Part shown: one piece after another, positions 1-9,383 of the stretch
Layout: the number at the start of each line of letters is the position of its first letter
Position numbering within the stretch: position 1 is the first letter of the stretch
Origin: Carnimonas nigrificans ATCC BAA-78
GTDB lineage: Bacteria; Pseudomonadota; Gammaproteobacteria; Pseudomonadales; Halomonadaceae
Assembly: GCF_000526695.1 (NCBI RefSeq)
Contig: NZ_JAGO01000011.1
Coordinates: 248,001-312,000, forward strand
Reading direction: 5' to 3'
DNA length: 64,000 nucleotides
Translations under genes and position numbers: made by a program
The notes under the pieces: model-generated
What the model was told of the DNA's origin: nothing
Databases searched by the model: none
What the model saw: the letters and a program-made list of their open reading frames with translations, nothing else

Positions 1-99
1 AGGCTGTAGGCAAGTACAATCAACATAACGACTCCTGGCTATCATACTGAGGCGTTTTCCTTCTCTTGATGACAGGTGAAGGAAACGGGATGGCAATGA

Positions 100-1989
100 A
101 TGAAATCTCCGACATTACACCACAGTGTGAGCTACCATGGGGCATTGAATCCTTATCGCCAATGGTCGTGTGTGTCTTCTTCAGTCCCCCAGCTTCGCCC
201 CTATCAACAGCAGGCGGTCGAGCGCGTTATCTCCTATTTTCGCCACTCTGATGAACCCGCTGTGGTGGTATTGCCTACCGGCAGCGGTAAATCGCTGGTA
301 ATTGCCGAACTGGCGCGCCTGGCGCGTGGTCGCGTACTGGTGCTGGCACATGTGCGCGAACTGGTGGAGCAAAATCACGCCAAGTATGAAGCCTATGGCC
401 TTGAGGCGGATATCTTCAGCGCAGGGCTGGGTCGCAAGCAGAGTAGCCGTCAGGTGGTGTTCGCCTCGGTGCAGTCAGTGGTGAATGCGCTGCCATCCTT
501 CGCCGATGGCTCCTTCACACTGCTGGTGATCGACGAATGTCATCGTGTCGATGTTGCCACCGTGCAAACAGCGCGCAAAAAACGCAGCAGCTATCAGAAG
601 GTGATCGAAACGCTGCGAAACGCTAACCCGCGACTGAAAGTGCTGGGGCTGACCGCAACACCGTTCAGGCTGGGCACGGGGTTCATTTACCATCGCCATT
701 ACCATGGCATGGTGCGCGGCGACGAGCACGCCTTCTTTCGCGAATGTGTCTATGAAATGCCGCTGCGCTGGATGGTGCGCAACGGTTATTTGAGTGAACC
801 TAAGCGCATCGACGCGGCGATTGCCGGTTACGACTTCTCGGCATTGATGCCTGAACGCAACGGCATGTTCAGCGAGCAGCAGCTTGCAGAACGTACCCAG
901 GGCAATCGCGCTACTCCCGCGATTGTTGGCGAGATTATCGAGCGCGCGCAGGAGCGCCTTGGCGTGATGATCTTTGCGGCGACCGTACAGCATGCCGAGG
1001 AGGTGATGGCGCTTCTGCCGGAAGGCCAGGCGGCGCTGATTACCGGCGGCACTGAGTCAAGTGAGCGCCAGCGGCTGCTTCAGGCATTCAAGGAGCAGCG
1101 CCTCAAGTATCTGGTCAATGTGGCCGTGCTGACTACCGGCTTCGATGCACCGCACGTCGATATGATCGCGATTCTGCGTCCTACCGAGTCAGTGGGACTC
1201 TACCAGCAGATCGTGGGGCGCGGGCTACGTCTGGCGCCTAACAAGCATTCATGCCTGATTCTGGATTATGCCGGTAATCCCTGGGATATCTACGCCCCTG
1301 AGGTGGGGCAGCCGCGTCCGGCCGCCGATACCGAACCGGTGCAGGTCGAGTGTCCTGAATGCGGCTTCGCCAACCTGTTTTGGGGGCGCAAGGAGGGAGA
1401 GCTGGTCATCGAACACTTCGGGCGGCGCTGTCAGGGGCTGATTGAAGACGAAGAGGGCAGCTCCCGGCAGTGTGACTTCCGCTTCCGTTTCAAAAGCTGC
1501 CCCCATTGCGATGCCGCCAATGATATTGCAGCACGCCGTTGTGGGAGCTGTAGCGCCACTCTGATCGACATCGACGATCATCTGAAACAGATCATGAAGC
1601 TGCGCGGAGCCAGCATCGTCAAGGTTGCGGCGATGCGCCTCACACGAGCGCTGAACGGGCGGGGCCTTGAGCGCTTGAAGGTGGAGTATCTTGATGAGCA
1701 GGGCGAAGGGCTGAGCGAGTGGTTTGCACTGGAAACGGCAGCACAGCGCTTCGCCTTCTACCGCGCCTTTGTTGATCTTCATATCGCTGCGCCAGGTGTG
1801 CGCTGGCAGCCTGAGTCGCTGGGTGAAGTGCTGGCCTCGCCTCAGCGACTGCGCGCTCCCGATATTGTAGTGGCGCGCAAAACCGGCCGTTACTGGCAGA
1901 TTGCCGAAAAGATCTTTGATTACCACTCCCGCGGTGGACGTTCGCGTCTCTCGGATTCAGCCGGTGAGTCGCGAGTAGTTGCCGAATGA
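100..1989 (+). CDS. Superfamily II DEAD/DEAH-type helicase with C-terminal zinc ribbons
   Basis: Putative ATP-dependent nucleic-acid helicase or translocase of the UvrB/Res-subunit-like SF2 group. After a poorly conserved N-terminus, a Q-motif-like LRPYQQQAV is followed by Walker A (PTGSGKS, about residue 60), the DEAH-type box DECH (about 145), the GLTATPFR motif III region and a helicase C domain with TGFD and QIVGRGLR. The last 200 residues hold several CxxC pairs (CPECG, CPHCD, CGSC), read as zinc ribbons. The start is uncertain: ATG at 100 is used, but GTG at 172 would begin only about 8 residues before the conserved core. The substrate is unknown. It lies upstream of pqqA on the same strand with a 137-base gap and is probably not part of that operon. 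Confidence 0.85.
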   Translation: MKSPTLHHSVSYHGALNPYRQWSCVSSSVPQLRPYQQQAVERVISYFRHSDEPAVVVLPTGSGKSLVIAELARLARGRVLVLAHVRELVEQNHAKYEAYGLEADIFSAGLGRKQSSRQVVFASVQSVVNALPSFADGSFTLLVIDECHRVDVATVQTARKKRSSYQKVIETLRNANPRLKVLGLTATPFRLGTGFIYHRHYHGMVRGDEHAFFRECVYEMPLRWMVRNGYLSEPKRIDAAIAGYDFSALMPERNGMFSEQQLAERTQGNRATPAIVGEIIERAQERLGVMIFAATVQHAEEVMALLPEGQAALITGGTESSERQRLLQAFKEQRLKYLVNVAVLTTGFDAPHVDMIAILRPTESVGLYQQIVGRGLRLAPNKHSCLILDYAGNPWDIYAPEVGQPRPAADTEPVQVECPECGFANLFWGRKEGELVIEHFGRRCQGLIEDEEGSSRQCDFRFRFKSCPHCDAANDIAARRCGSCSATLIDIDDHLKQIMKLRGASIVKVAAMRLTRALNGRGLERLKVEYLDEQGEGLSEWFALETAAQRFAFYRAFVDLHIAAPGVRWQPESLGEVLASPQRLRAPDIVVARKTGRYWQIAEKIFDYHSRGGRSRLSDSAGESRVVAE

Positions 1990-2080
1990 AGAAGGCGGGT
2001 TCGACATTTATGGTGGTCAGCACGGCCTTTATATAGAGCTTTTCTATCTTCTCTGACGTGTAGTAAGTGGGAAAAATGGT

Positions 2081-2086
2081 TATAGT
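2081..2086 (+). promoter_or_regulatory. Candidate -10 element upstream of pqqA
   Basis: TATAGT lies about 40 bases before the pqqA start, in the short AT-richer gap after the helicase gene. No good -35 hexamer is seen at 16-18 bases, so an activator-dependent promoter is possible. Inference only. Confidence 0.3.
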
Positions 2087-2126
2087 GGGGCGGTAAAGTC
2101 AAACCTCTCACTGAAGGAGTACACCA

Positions 2127-2204
2127 ATGGCTTGGACTGCGCCCAAAATTGAAGAAGTATGTGTTGCCATGGAAATCAACGACTACCTGCCGGCTGAATT
2201 CTAA
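2127..2204 (+). CDS. pqqA: PQQ precursor peptide PqqA
   Basis: A 25-residue peptide beginning MAWTAPKIEEV and ending in YLPAEF. It is the ribosomal precursor from which pyrroloquinoline quinone is made: PqqE, with PqqD as peptide chaperone, crosslinks its conserved Glu and Tyr. Both are visible as E16 and Y20 with the required three-residue spacing. A good ribosome binding site (GAAGGAG, 2113-2119) sits 7 bases before the ATG, as expected for the highly expressed first gene of the operon. The stop codon is only 6 bases before pqqB. Its position in front of pqqBCDE makes the call secure despite the tiny size. Confidence 0.97.
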   Translation: MAWTAPKIEEVCVAMEINDYLPAEF

Positions 2205-2210
2205 GTCGCC

Positions 2211-3143
2211 ATGGTCACGGCAATCAGGGCGGAAGAGGCTACCTCTTCCGCCCTTCAGTTATTGATCCTCGGCGCGGGTGCCGGCGGTGGTTCACCACAG
2301 TGGAATTGCGGCTGCACGGTGTGCCAGCAGGTGCGTGATGGCGTAACCGCGCCGCGTACCCAGGCATCGGTGGCGGTATCGGTGGATGGCACGCGTTGGT
2401 CATTGATCGACTGTGCCCCCGAAATATTGACCCAGCTCCAGAATGTGCCGGAACTTGCGCCAGCTCAATTGCGCCACTCGCCCATCGAAGCCGTAGTGCT
2501 GACCGGTGGCGATATCGACCATATCGCTGGGCTGCTGAGTCTGCGGGAAGGCACTCCGTTCGAACTATTGGCGACGGGCGAGCTGCACCAGACGCTCTCG
2601 GCCAACAGCGTCTTCGATGTGCTGCGGCCCGACGTGGTGCGCCGTACGCGCGTGGAGAGCGGCACCCCGTTTACGCTGCCGGGCGGTCTTCAGGCGACCA
2701 CCTTCGCCGTACCGGGCAAGGCACCGCTGTATCAGCCCAACGAAGCCGAGAACATTGGCGCCGAGGGTGATACCACGATTGGGGTAGAGCTGCGCCACGC
2801 TGGTAAGCGGCTTTACTACATTCCCGGCTGCGCCCATCTTTCCGAGGCGCTGGCGGCGCGCATTCGCGGTGCTGACGTGGTGCTGTTTGATGGCACGCTG
2901 TGGCGCGATGACGAACTGATCGCAGCGGGGCTGAGCCACAAGAGCGGCGCGCGCATGGGGCATATCTCGATGTCAGGGCCAGACGGCTCGATGGCGGCAC
3001 TCGCTGATCTTGGGATCAAACGACGTATCTATATTCATATCAATAACAGCAACCCGGCGCTGCTTGAGCAAAGCCCCGAGCGGCACATGCTGGAAGAAGC
3101 CGGATGGGAAGTCGGCTTCGACGGTATGCGCGTGACGCTATAG
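2211..3143 (+). CDS. pqqB: PQQ biosynthesis protein PqqB
   Basis: A 310-residue metallo-beta-lactamase-fold protein of the PQQ pathway. The family is proposed to hydroxylate the crosslinked Glu-Tyr intermediate before ring closure by PqqC. The N-terminal signature GGGSPQWNCGC (about residues 25-35) and the GGDIDHIAG segment are characteristic of PqqB. Length matches the usual size of about 300. It lies 6 bases after pqqA and is followed by pqqC after about 70 bases, so it belongs to one transcript with its neighbours. It has no signal peptide and should act in the cytoplasm. Confidence 0.96.
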   Translation: MVTAIRAEEATSSALQLLILGAGAGGGSPQWNCGCTVCQQVRDGVTAPRTQASVAVSVDGTRWSLIDCAPEILTQLQNVPELAPAQLRHSPIEAVVLTGGDIDHIAGLLSLREGTPFELLATGELHQTLSANSVFDVLRPDVVRRTRVESGTPFTLPGGLQATTFAVPGKAPLYQPNEAENIGAEGDTTIGVELRHAGKRLYYIPGCAHLSEALAARIRGADVVLFDGTLWRDDELIAAGLSHKSGARMGHISMSGPDGSMAALADLGIKRRIYIHINNSNPALLEQSPERHMLEEAGWEVGFDGMRVTL

Positions 3144-3214
3144 CGCTTTCCAGAAGGGGGAATAGTACGGTTTCTGCGCTATTCCACTCAGGCAGCCCCG
3201 GTGAGGCAAGTACG

Positions 3215-3958
3215 ATGACGCAACAACAGGCAATGACGCCAGATGAGCTGGAGCAGGCGCTGCGCAGGATTGGCGAAGAGTGCTACCACCATCGTCACCC
3301 CTTCCAGCTCAGGCTGCAAAACGGTGAGCTGAACAAGGCGCAGGTGCAGGCGTGGGCGCTTAACCGCTATTACTATCAGGCGATGATTCCGATCAAGGAC
3401 GCCAGCTTTATGGCGCGCTGTTTTGATCCCGCCATCCGCCGCGAATGGCGTCAGCGCATCATTGATCACGATGGCGACTCTCCTGAAAATGGTGGTATTC
3501 GCCGCTGGCTGGCGCTGACCGATGGCCTTGGCCTCGATCGGGAGATGGTTGAATCGACCCGCAAGCTGCTGCCGCAAACGCGCCATGCGGTGGATGCCTA
3601 CGTGCACTATGTGGCGGAGCGTTCGCTGCTGGAAGCGGTGGCGTCATCGCTGACCGAGCTGTTTTCACCTATCGTGATCCCGATCCGCATGCAGGGCATG
3701 CTGGCCCATTATGATTTCATTTCGCGCGACACTCTGGCGTACTTCGAACCGCGCCTGACACAGGCACCGCGCGATGCTGACTTTGCGCTGCGTTATGTCA
3801 AGCAGCACGCGGTCACCCGGGAACAGCAGCAGCAGGTGCTTGATGCGCTGCGCTTCAAGTGTGGCGTGTTGTGGTCACTGCTCGATGCGCTGGATTACGC
3901 CTATGTAGTGCCAGGCAATCTTCCGCCGGGCGCTTTCGATCCGAAGAGGGATGTATGA
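3215..3958 (+). CDS. pqqC: Pyrroloquinoline-quinone synthase PqqC
   Basis: A 247-residue all-helical, cofactor-less oxidase of the PqqC/TenA-like fold. It carries out the final ring closure and eight-electron oxidation that yields PQQ. HRHPF, NRYYYQAMIPIKDA and the acidic and His-rich centre (DHDGDSPENGG) are family hallmarks. ATG 3215 is chosen over an in-frame upstream ATG at 3104 because the upstream one overlaps the end of pqqB and the family starts near here; GAGG lies about 8 bases upstream. The stop overlaps the pqqD start (ATGA), which indicates translational coupling. Confidence 0.96.
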   Translation: MTQQQAMTPDELEQALRRIGEECYHHRHPFQLRLQNGELNKAQVQAWALNRYYYQAMIPIKDASFMARCFDPAIRREWRQRIIDHDGDSPENGGIRRWLALTDGLGLDREMVESTRKLLPQTRHAVDAYVHYVAERSLLEAVASSLTELFSPIVIPIRMQGMLAHYDFISRDTLAYFEPRLTQAPRDADFALRYVKQHAVTREQQQQVLDALRFKCGVLWSLLDALDYAYVVPGNLPPGAFDPKRDV

Positions 3959-4236
3959 GCGATCAAACGCCATCACGAGTGCCGGCACTCTCCCGCGGAG
4001 TGCGCATGCGTGAAGATAAAGCGCGCGGTGGCTGGGTGCTGCTGGCGCCTGAGCGCGTCTTCAAGCTCGATGATATTGGCCGTGCGGTGCTCGAGTATAC
4101 CGACGGTGTACGCAGCGAGGCGGAGATTATTGATCTGCTGGCGGCCCGCTACAGCGCCGATAGAGCGCAGATTGCCAGCGATGTGGCGCAGTTTTTCGAT
4201 GGCTTGAGCCAGCGCCGGGTACTTGAGTTTCACTGA
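3955..4236 (+). CDS. pqqD: PQQ peptide chaperone PqqD
   Basis: A 93-residue winged-helix RRE-type protein that binds the PqqA precursor and delivers it to the radical SAM enzyme Pqq[12 protein letters not shown] and the segment ending [17 protein letters not shown] are typical of the family. The start overlaps the pqqC stop by 4 bases and the stop shares a base with the pqqE ATG (TGATG), so pqqC, pqqD and pqqE are translationally coupled. Length is normal for a stand-alone PqqD rather than a C-D fusion. Confidence 0.96.
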   Translation: MSDQTPSRVPALSRGVRMREDKARGGWVLLAPERVFKLDDIGRAVLEYTDGVRSEAEIIDLLAARYSADRAQIASDVAQFFDGLSQRRVLEFH

Positions 4237-5372
4237 TGGCTATGCAAACCGATGCCCAACGCGCCTTCGCCGAGGCAGGCAACCCCGTGCCTATCGGGAT
4301 GCTGTGTGAACTGACCCATCGCTGCCCGCTACAGTGCCCTTACTGCTCCAACCCGATCGAGCTTGAGCGCAAGAATGAGGAGCTCGACACTTCCGTATGG
4401 ACGCGAGTGTTGCACGAAGCCGCTGAGCTGGGCGTGCTGCAAGTGCATCTTTCCGGCGGTGAACCGGCTGCGCGTCGCGATCTCGAACAGATCGTGGCGG
4501 CATGCTATGACGCTGGCCTCTATTCCAATCTGATTACGGCAGGGGTGAATATCAGTCGTGAACGGCTGGCGGCGCTGGTCGATGCCGGTCTTGATCATGT
4601 TCAGCTATCGTTTCAGGGCGCAACGGAAGCTACGACGGCGCTGGTATCGCATATGCCGAGCGCCCATTCACGCAAGCTGGCATTTGCTCATGAAGTTGCC
4701 CAATTCGGACTGCCGCTCACCCTTAATGCGGTGATTCACCGCGCCAATATTGAGCAGATTGATGACTTTATCGAGCTGGCTATCACGCTGGGTGCACGAC
4801 GTATCGAGATAGCCCATGCCCAGTATTACGGCTGGGCGCTTGCCAATCGCGCGGCGCTGATGCCGAGCCGTGAGCAGACCATGCGTGCGGTGGATAAGGT
4901 GGAGCGCGCGCGTGAAAAATATCATGGCCGCCTGGTGATCGACTCGGTAGTACCTGACTACCACGCGCGCTATCCCAAGGCGTGCATGCAGGGGTGGGGC
5001 AGGCAAACGCTCAATGTGACGCCAGCAGGCAAGGTGCTGCCATGCCACGCGGCAGAAACGATTCCTGGGCTTGAGTTCTGGAATGTGGCCGAGCATAGCC
5101 TGGTCGATATCTGGAAAAAATCGCCGGCCTTTACCGCCTACCGTGGTACCTCCTGGATGCCGGAGCGCTGCCATGGCTGCGACCGGCGCGAGATCGACTG
5201 GGGCGGCTGCCGCTGTCAGGCGCTGGCACTGACGGGAGATGCCGCCGAAACCGATCCGGTCTGCGTGCATTCGCCCTGGCATGATGAGGTCAAGCAGATT
5301 GCTGAAGAAGAGAGCGTTCATCTGATCGACATGGAGCAGCAGGCGTTCCGCTACCGTCGTCCGGGCGGTTAG
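4236..5372 (+). CDS. pqqE: PqqA peptide cyclase PqqE (radical SAM/SPASM)
   Basis: A 378-residue radical SAM enzyme forming the carbon-carbon bond between Glu16 and Tyr20 of PqqA. The 4Fe-4S SAM-binding motif CxxxCxxC is seen as C30-PLQ-C34-PY-C37. The C-terminal SPASM region supplies further cluster ligands ([28 protein letters not shown]). Last gene of the pqqABCDE set. No pqqF/pqqG-type protease follows, so trimming of the crosslinked peptide must be done by a protease encoded elsewhere, as in many PQQ producers. No quinoprotein dehydrogenase lies in this window. Confidence 0.96.
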   Translation: MAMQTDAQRAFAEAGNPVPIGMLCELTHRCPLQCPYCSNPIELERKNEELDTSVWTRVLHEAAELGVLQVHLSGGEPAARRDLEQIVAACYDAGLYSNLITAGVNISRERLAALVDAGLDHVQLSFQGATEATTALVSHMPSAHSRKLAFAHEVAQFGLPLTLNAVIHRANIEQIDDFIELAITLGARRIEIAHAQYYGWALANRAALMPSREQTMRAVDKVERAREKYHGRLVIDSVVPDYHARYPKACMQGWGRQTLNVTPAGKVLPCHAAETIPGLEFWNVAEHSLVDIWKKSPAFTAYRGTSWMPERCHGCDRREIDWGGCRCQALALTGDAAETDPVCVHSPWHDEVKQIAEEESVHLIDMEQQAFRYRRPGG

Positions 5373-5422
5373 CAGCATCTCGGGCACGTTGCCGTTTAAC
5401 GCGGCCCAAATACGCTAATAAG

Positions 5423-5451
5423 TTGGTGGCGCTCGCTGTGGTTGCTACACT
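5423..5451 (+). promoter_or_regulatory. Candidate sigma-70 promoter for scpA-scpB-rluB
   Basis: TTGGTG (5423-5428) and TACACT (5446-5451) are separated by 17 bases in the gap between pqqE and scpA. This would let scpAB-rluB be expressed independently of the pqq operon. Predicted from sequence only. Confidence 0.45.
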
Positions 5452-5549
5452 TGGCGCCAGAGTGAGCCGCGCACTGCACGGCCTGTTTCGCCCGTTCTCC
5501 TGTACCGTTGCTCCTGTGTTTCTTCATCCAACTGAGTATTTCCCGCCGA

Positions 5550-6461
5550 ATGAGCCTTGAAGCGCCCACCCAGGCTTCCCCCAACGCCTCTGAAAGCCTG
5601 TTTTTCGCTCGGGTGGAAGGGCAGGAGGTCAAGGAGCTGCCGCAGGATCTTTATATCCCGCCGGAAGCGCTGCGCGTTTTTCTGGAAACCTTTGAAGGCC
5701 CGCTTGATCTGCTGCTCTATCTGATTCGTCGCCAAAATCTCGATATTCTGGCGGTGAATGTGGCGGCGGTCACCCATCAGTACATCGAATATGTGGAGAT
5801 GATGGAGACCAGCGGCATTGATCTGGCGGCAGAATACCTGCTGATGGCGGCGATGCTGGCCGAGATCAAATCACGCAGTCTGCTGCCGCGCCAGCCCCGT
5901 GAAGGTGAGTCCGACGATGAAGAAGATCCGACGGCGGTACTGCTTGAGCGGCTGCGCGAATATGAACGGCTGAAGAGTACGGCGGAAACGCTGGATACCT
6001 TGCCGCGTTTCGGGCGCGACTGGTTTTCGCCCAGCCCCGAACTGCCGCCTATTGAGGAGCGGCTGGTCTACCCTGAGGTGGCGCTGGATGACCTGTTGAA
6101 GGCGCTGGGGCGGCTGCTGTCGAAGGTAGAGCTGCAAAAAAGTCACCAGATCGAGCGTGAAACGCTATCTACCCGTGAGCGCATGAGCATGGTGATGGCG
6201 CGCCTCAATGCTGAGCATTTCGTGCCTTTCGAAGCGTTGTTCAGCCTTGATGAAGGTCGTCCAGGCGTGGTGGTCACCTTCATGGCGCTGCTGGAACTCG
6301 CCAAAGAGCAGATGATTGAGATTGTACAGAATGAAGCGCTGTCGCCGATTCATGTGCGGGCGCGCAGACAGCAGCAGGAGTCTGCCTTCGACGATGATGG
6401 AATGGAACGTGATGAGGCAGGCGAAGCGGCCTTTGACGGTGAGTGGGGAGCGTCTCAATGA
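5550..6461 (+). CDS. scpA: Segregation and condensation protein A
   Basis: Kleisin subunit of the SMC-ScpAB condensin-like complex that helps compact and segregate the chromosome. The signature FEGPLDLLLYLIRRQNLDI lies near residue 45, and the C-terminal winged-helix that contacts SMC is present (FVALLELAKEQ-like region, here FMALLELAKEQMIEIVQ). The 303-residue reading from ATG 5550 (MSLEAPTQ) is preferred, although an in-frame ATG at 5508 exists and neither has a strong ribosome binding site. It overlaps scpB by 4 bases (ATGA), so the two partners are co-translated. Confidence 0.93.
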   Translation: MSLEAPTQASPNASESLFFARVEGQEVKELPQDLYIPPEALRVFLETFEGPLDLLLYLIRRQNLDILAVNVAAVTHQYIEYVEMMETSGIDLAAEYLLMAAMLAEIKSRSLLPRQPREGESDDEEDPTAVLLERLREYERLKSTAETLDTLPRFGRDWFSPSPELPPIEERLVYPEVALDDLLKALGRLLSKVELQKSHQIERETLSTRERMSMVMARLNAEHFVPFEALFSLDEGRPGVVVTFMALLELAKEQMIEIVQNEALSPIHVRARRQQQESAFDDDGMERDEAGEAAFDGEWGASQ

Positions 6462-7318
6462 GTGATTCGACAGCTACGCTGGATCGCATTGTAGAGGGCG
6501 CACTGCTGGCAAGCTCGGCACCCTTGTCGCTCGAACAGTTCGAGCAGTTGTTCGATGAGCACGAGCGCCCCGCGCGCGGCGAAATACGGGCGGCGCTGGG
6601 GCAGCTCGAACGTCGCCTTGATAATTCCGCCATGACGCTGCTTGAAAGCGCCTCCGGCTTTCGCCTCGCCATTGATCACGGGCTGTCACGCTGGGTGTCG
6701 CGGCTGTGGGAAGAACGGCCACAGCGCTATTCGCGGGCGCTGCTGGAGACGCTGGCGCTGATTGCCTACCGTCAGCCGGTGACGCGCAGCGATATCGAAG
6801 AGATACGCGGCGTCTCGATCAGTACCACCATCATGCGCACCTTGCTGGAGCGCGGCTGGATTCGGATAGTAGGGCACCGCGATGTGCCCGGGCGTCCGGC
6901 GGTATACGCCACTACCCGCAGCTTCCTTGACGATCTTGGTCTGGGAACGCTGGAAGAGCTGCCGCCGATGTCTGAATTGGCAGAGCGCTTTGGCGAAGAG
7001 CCGCAGCATGAGCAGGAAGATACCGAAGCCAATGCCGCGCGGCAGGCGACGCTGGAATTACTGCAAACCTCCGAGGAGGACGCCGATGCGCTGGATGATA
7101 CCGGCGATCCTCTGAACGAGCCGCTACCGCAGGTAGCAACAATGGATTTCGGTCATTTGACCGAGCGACTCGATGAACGGCTTCAGAAACGCGCTGGCGG
7201 TAGCGCTGAAGCCCATGATACTAATGACGCTGACGACGCTCAGGAGAGCCACTCCGCTGATCCTGACCACGACAGCGCTCAACCCATTCACGACGAGAGG
7301 TCGTTTAACGATGAGTAA
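6458..7318 (+). CDS. scpB: Segregation and condensation protein B
   Basis: Winged-helix kleisin-associated partner of ScpA in the SMC complex. [30 protein letters not shown] is the recognisable core (only key parts quoted: [12 protein letters not shown] and EIRGV). The 286-residue length includes a long acidic, low-complexity C-terminal tail from about residue 190 (many Asp, Glu and Ala), longer than in Bacillus-type ScpB and common in gammaproteobacterial forms. It starts inside the scpA stop and its own stop overlaps the rluB start by 8 bases. Confidence 0.92.
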   Translation: MSDSTATLDRIVEGALLASSAPLSLEQFEQLFDEHERPARGEIRAALGQLERRLDNSAMTLLESASGFRLAIDHGLSRWVSRLWEERPQRYSRALLETLALIAYRQPVTRSDIEEIRGVSISTTIMRTLLERGWIRIVGHRDVPGRPAVYATTRSFLDDLGLGTLEELPPMSELAERFGEEPQHEQEDTEANAARQATLELLQTSEEDADALDDTGDPLNEPLPQVATMDFGHLTERLDERLQKRAGGSAEAHDTNDADDAQESHSADPDHDSAQPIHDERSFNDE

Positions 7319-8282
7319 TCACACTGCTGACAGCGAGAAGCTGCAGAAAGTACTGGCGCGTGCCGGCTATGGATCGCGCCGCGAAATGGAGACGGTGATC
7401 GCCGAAGGGCGCGTCAGCGTCAATGGTCAGGTGGCCACGCTGGGTGATCGTATCGACGGCAATGCCCAGGTGACGCTGGATGGTCGCCCGGTCACGCTGC
7501 GCAGCAATGAAGAGACACCACGGCGCGTCATCATGTACAACAAGCCGGAAGGGGAGCTGTGCACGCGCAAGGACCCCGAAGGCCGTCGCACGGTATTTGA
7601 TCGCTTGCCACGTCTCAAGGGCGAGCGCTGGATTGCGATTGGGCGTCTTGATATCAACACCAGCGGCTTGCTGCTGTTCACGACCGATGGTGAGCTGGCG
7701 AACCGCTTGATGCACCCTTCTACCCAAATCGAGCGTGAATACGCCGTGCGCGTGATGGGCGAGCCTTCCATGGACAATATCCGTGCCATGGTCGAAGGGG
7801 TGATGCTCGACGATGGCCCCGCGCGTTTCACCGACGTGCAGCAGTTTGGCGGTGAAGGCATCAATACCTGGTTCCACGTCGTGATCCTGGAAGGGCGCAA
7901 CCGTGAGGTGCGCCGCCTGTGGGAATCGCAGGAGCTGACGGTCAGCCGCCTTAAGCGCGTGCGCTACGGCAACGTGTTCCTCGACAAGCGCGCCCGTGCT
8001 GGCGAGTGGACCGAGCTGAATCAGGAAGAGATCGACGATCTGGCACAGCTCGCAGGCGTGCCGTTACGCAGCGCCCCCGAGCTGACGCCAGAGGAAAAGA
8101 ATCGCTGGAATCGCGACAAGAACAAACGCCGTCCTGTGCGCGGGCTGCGTGAGCCGGGCACACGCTCGCGCGTCGATGATAAACGCGAGGCGCGTCGCTT
8201 CGGCAAAGAGGGAAAAGAGGATAAAGACGCCCGGAGCAAGCAGGCGCGTCCTCAAAAGCCACGTTCACCACGCCAGAAGTAG
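7311..8282 (+). CDS. rluB: 23S rRNA pseudouridine(2605) synthase RluB
   Basis: Pseudouridine synthase of the RsuA/RluB/E/F family, predicted to modify U2605 of 23S rRNA. An N-terminal S4 RNA-binding domain ([19 protein letters not shown]) precedes the catalytic domain with [14 protein letters not shown], in which the Asp of GRLD is the nucleophile, and the MHPS motif. The C-terminal 60 residues are very basic ([20 protein letters not shown]), consistent with RNA binding and with RluB rather than RsuA. 323 residues from ATG 7311, which overlaps the scpB end. The scpA-scpB-rluB order is widely conserved. Confidence 0.93.
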   Translation: MSNHTADSEKLQKVLARAGYGSRREMETVIAEGRVSVNGQVATLGDRIDGNAQVTLDGRPVTLRSNEETPRRVIMYNKPEGELCTRKDPEGRRTVFDRLPRLKGERWIAIGRLDINTSGLLLFTTDGELANRLMHPSTQIEREYAVRVMGEPSMDNIRAMVEGVMLDDGPARFTDVQQFGGEGINTWFHVVILEGRNREVRRLWESQELTVSRLKRVRYGNVFLDKRARAGEWTELNQEEIDDLAQLAGVPLRSAPELTPEEKNRWNRDKNKRRPVRGLREPGTRSRVDDKREARRFGKEGKEDKDARSKQARPQKPRSPRQK

Positions 8283-8592
8283 CATAGTGTGCAGCGTCCT
8301 GTAGCCCGTTGAGTGGGCAGGGCGTTTGGTGCTAAAGAGACCAACGCAGGCGCGATTCGGGTTAACGGATCGCGCCTGCGCTGCGTGTGGGGGACTGTAT
8401 AAAGTTTGCGCCGAACGCCTGCCCTTGCTGGCATCGAGGGGGAGTGAGGCTTCGGCTCCGACGCGCAGATATATGTCGTCGCAGCGCAGCTGCTTCACTG
8501 ATTGTGCAGGAAAGCTGCGCATGAAGGCGCATCGAGGTGATGCCTTGAAGATCGTTAAAAGCCTGAAATCTCACATTCTTATCGCGTTGTGC
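8283..8592 (+). other. Non-coding gap between rluB and tRNA-Lys
   Basis: No credible coding sequence. It contains the 12-bp perfect hairpin at 8345-8380 and ends in the tRNA promoter. Short open frames here have no ribosome binding site and no recognisable family. Confidence 0.6.
8345..8380. other. Perfect 12-bp inverted repeat downstream of rluB
   Basis: CGCAGGCGCGAT (8345-8356) pairs perfectly with ATCGCGCCTGCG (8369-8380) around a 12-base loop containing GTTAAC. The following bases are G-rich, not T-rich, so it is not a standard intrinsic terminator. It could be a 3'-end stability hairpin of the rluB transcript or a protein binding site. Confidence 0.6.
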
Positions 8593-8621
8593 TTGCATAA
8601 AGGAAGGTGGCGAAGTATAGT
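8593..8621 (+). promoter_or_regulatory. Promoter of the tRNA-Lys pair
   Basis: TTGCAT (8593-8598) and TATAGT (8616-8621) with exactly 17 bases between, followed by a GC-rich discriminator (ACCGGCCCG) of the kind found at stable-RNA promoters under stringent control. It lies 18 bases before the first tRNA. Confidence 0.75.
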
Positions 8622-8638
8622 ACCGGCCCGTTGAGCAA

Positions 8639-8714
8639 GGGTCGTTAGCTCAGTTGGTAGAGCAGTTGGCTTTTAACCAATTGGTCGTAGGTTCGAATCC
8701 TACACGACCCACCA
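8639..8714 (+). tRNA. tRNA-Lys (anticodon TTT), copy 1
   Basis: A 76-base cloverleaf with encoded CCA: acceptor GGGTCGT pairs with ACGACCC, D-arm GCTCAGTTGGTAGAGC, anticodon loop CTTTTAA (anticodon TTT), and T-arm with GGTTCGAATCC. Reads AAA and AAG codons. Identical in sequence to the second copy 41 bases downstream. Confidence 0.97.
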
Positions 8715-8755
8715 CGTTTCGTGGCCCCTCGGTGTACCAGGCAAGTTGCCTCTGA

Positions 8756-8831
8756 GGGTCGTTAGCTCAGTTGGTAGAGCAGTTGGCTTTTAACCAATTG
8801 GTCGTAGGTTCGAATCCTACACGACCCACCA
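8756..8831 (+). tRNA. tRNA-Lys (anticodon TTT), copy 2
   Basis: Second, identical 76-base tRNA-Lys gene with encoded CCA, probably cotranscribed with the first and followed at once by a strong terminator. The tandem arrangement implies a recent duplication or gene conversion. Confidence 0.97.
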
Positions 8832-8837
8832 GTCTTG

Positions 8838-8879
8838 AACCCGACCGTTATCGTCTTGATAGCGGTCGGGTTTTTCTTT
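8838..8879 (+). terminator. Rho-independent terminator of the tRNA-Lys operon
   Basis: AACCCGACCG (8838-8847) pairs with CGGTCGGGTT (8863-8872), followed by a T-rich run TTTTTCTTT. Ten-bp stem, 15-base loop. A textbook intrinsic terminator 7 bases after the second tRNA. Confidence 0.93.
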
Positions 8880-9383
8880 GCGTGAATGATTATCTCGCCC
8901 GATCGTGTGCGTACTCTCTGCCGACAGCTATCTCTTCGCGCGCGAGCATGGAGCAGACATTGTTTTCTGATCCGACAGCGTGCTGGCGCTGAGCCAAACG
9001 CCTGTTTGTAACGCAGTAGCGCCGATGTGCCGCAGACGTTGAGCAGGGCCTAACAAAGCCTGATTCCTGAAGGTGTGGGCGCCGTCAGCTTCATAAAACT
9101 TCATAAGAAGTCAGCTCAGTAAATGGCCCATTTGCGCTTTGCACAAGGGCCATGGTGAGCAAGATTGATAGGCGGTAATTGGGAAGAGGCTGGCAGTGTG
9201 GCGACGATCAAGCCAGCCTCGGCAGGGGCGTGAATCCTTCCCTGCTGGTGATTAATCGCTATTACGCCATGCCAGCCCCCATGAAGGCTGGGAGCGCCCC
9301 GTGAGCCTGCCCACCTTCTTCAGTACGCCGCATGATACTTCTACCAACCTGCGGTAGCGCATGGAAGGCATCACTATTTCCCG
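8880..9383. other. About 500 bases without a recognisable gene
   Basis: No coding sequence I can support. Two inverted repeats are visible: GAGGCTGGC (9186-9194) with GCCAGCCTC (9212-9220), and CCAGCC (9272-9277) with GGCTGG (9286-9291). They lie downstream of the minus-strand gene ending at 9384 but lack T-runs, so they are weak terminator candidates. Confidence 0.5.

Noticed and set aside
8771-8992. A 73-codon frame starting inside the second tRNA-Lys.
   Set aside because: It begins within the tRNA, runs through its terminator and has no ribosome binding site.
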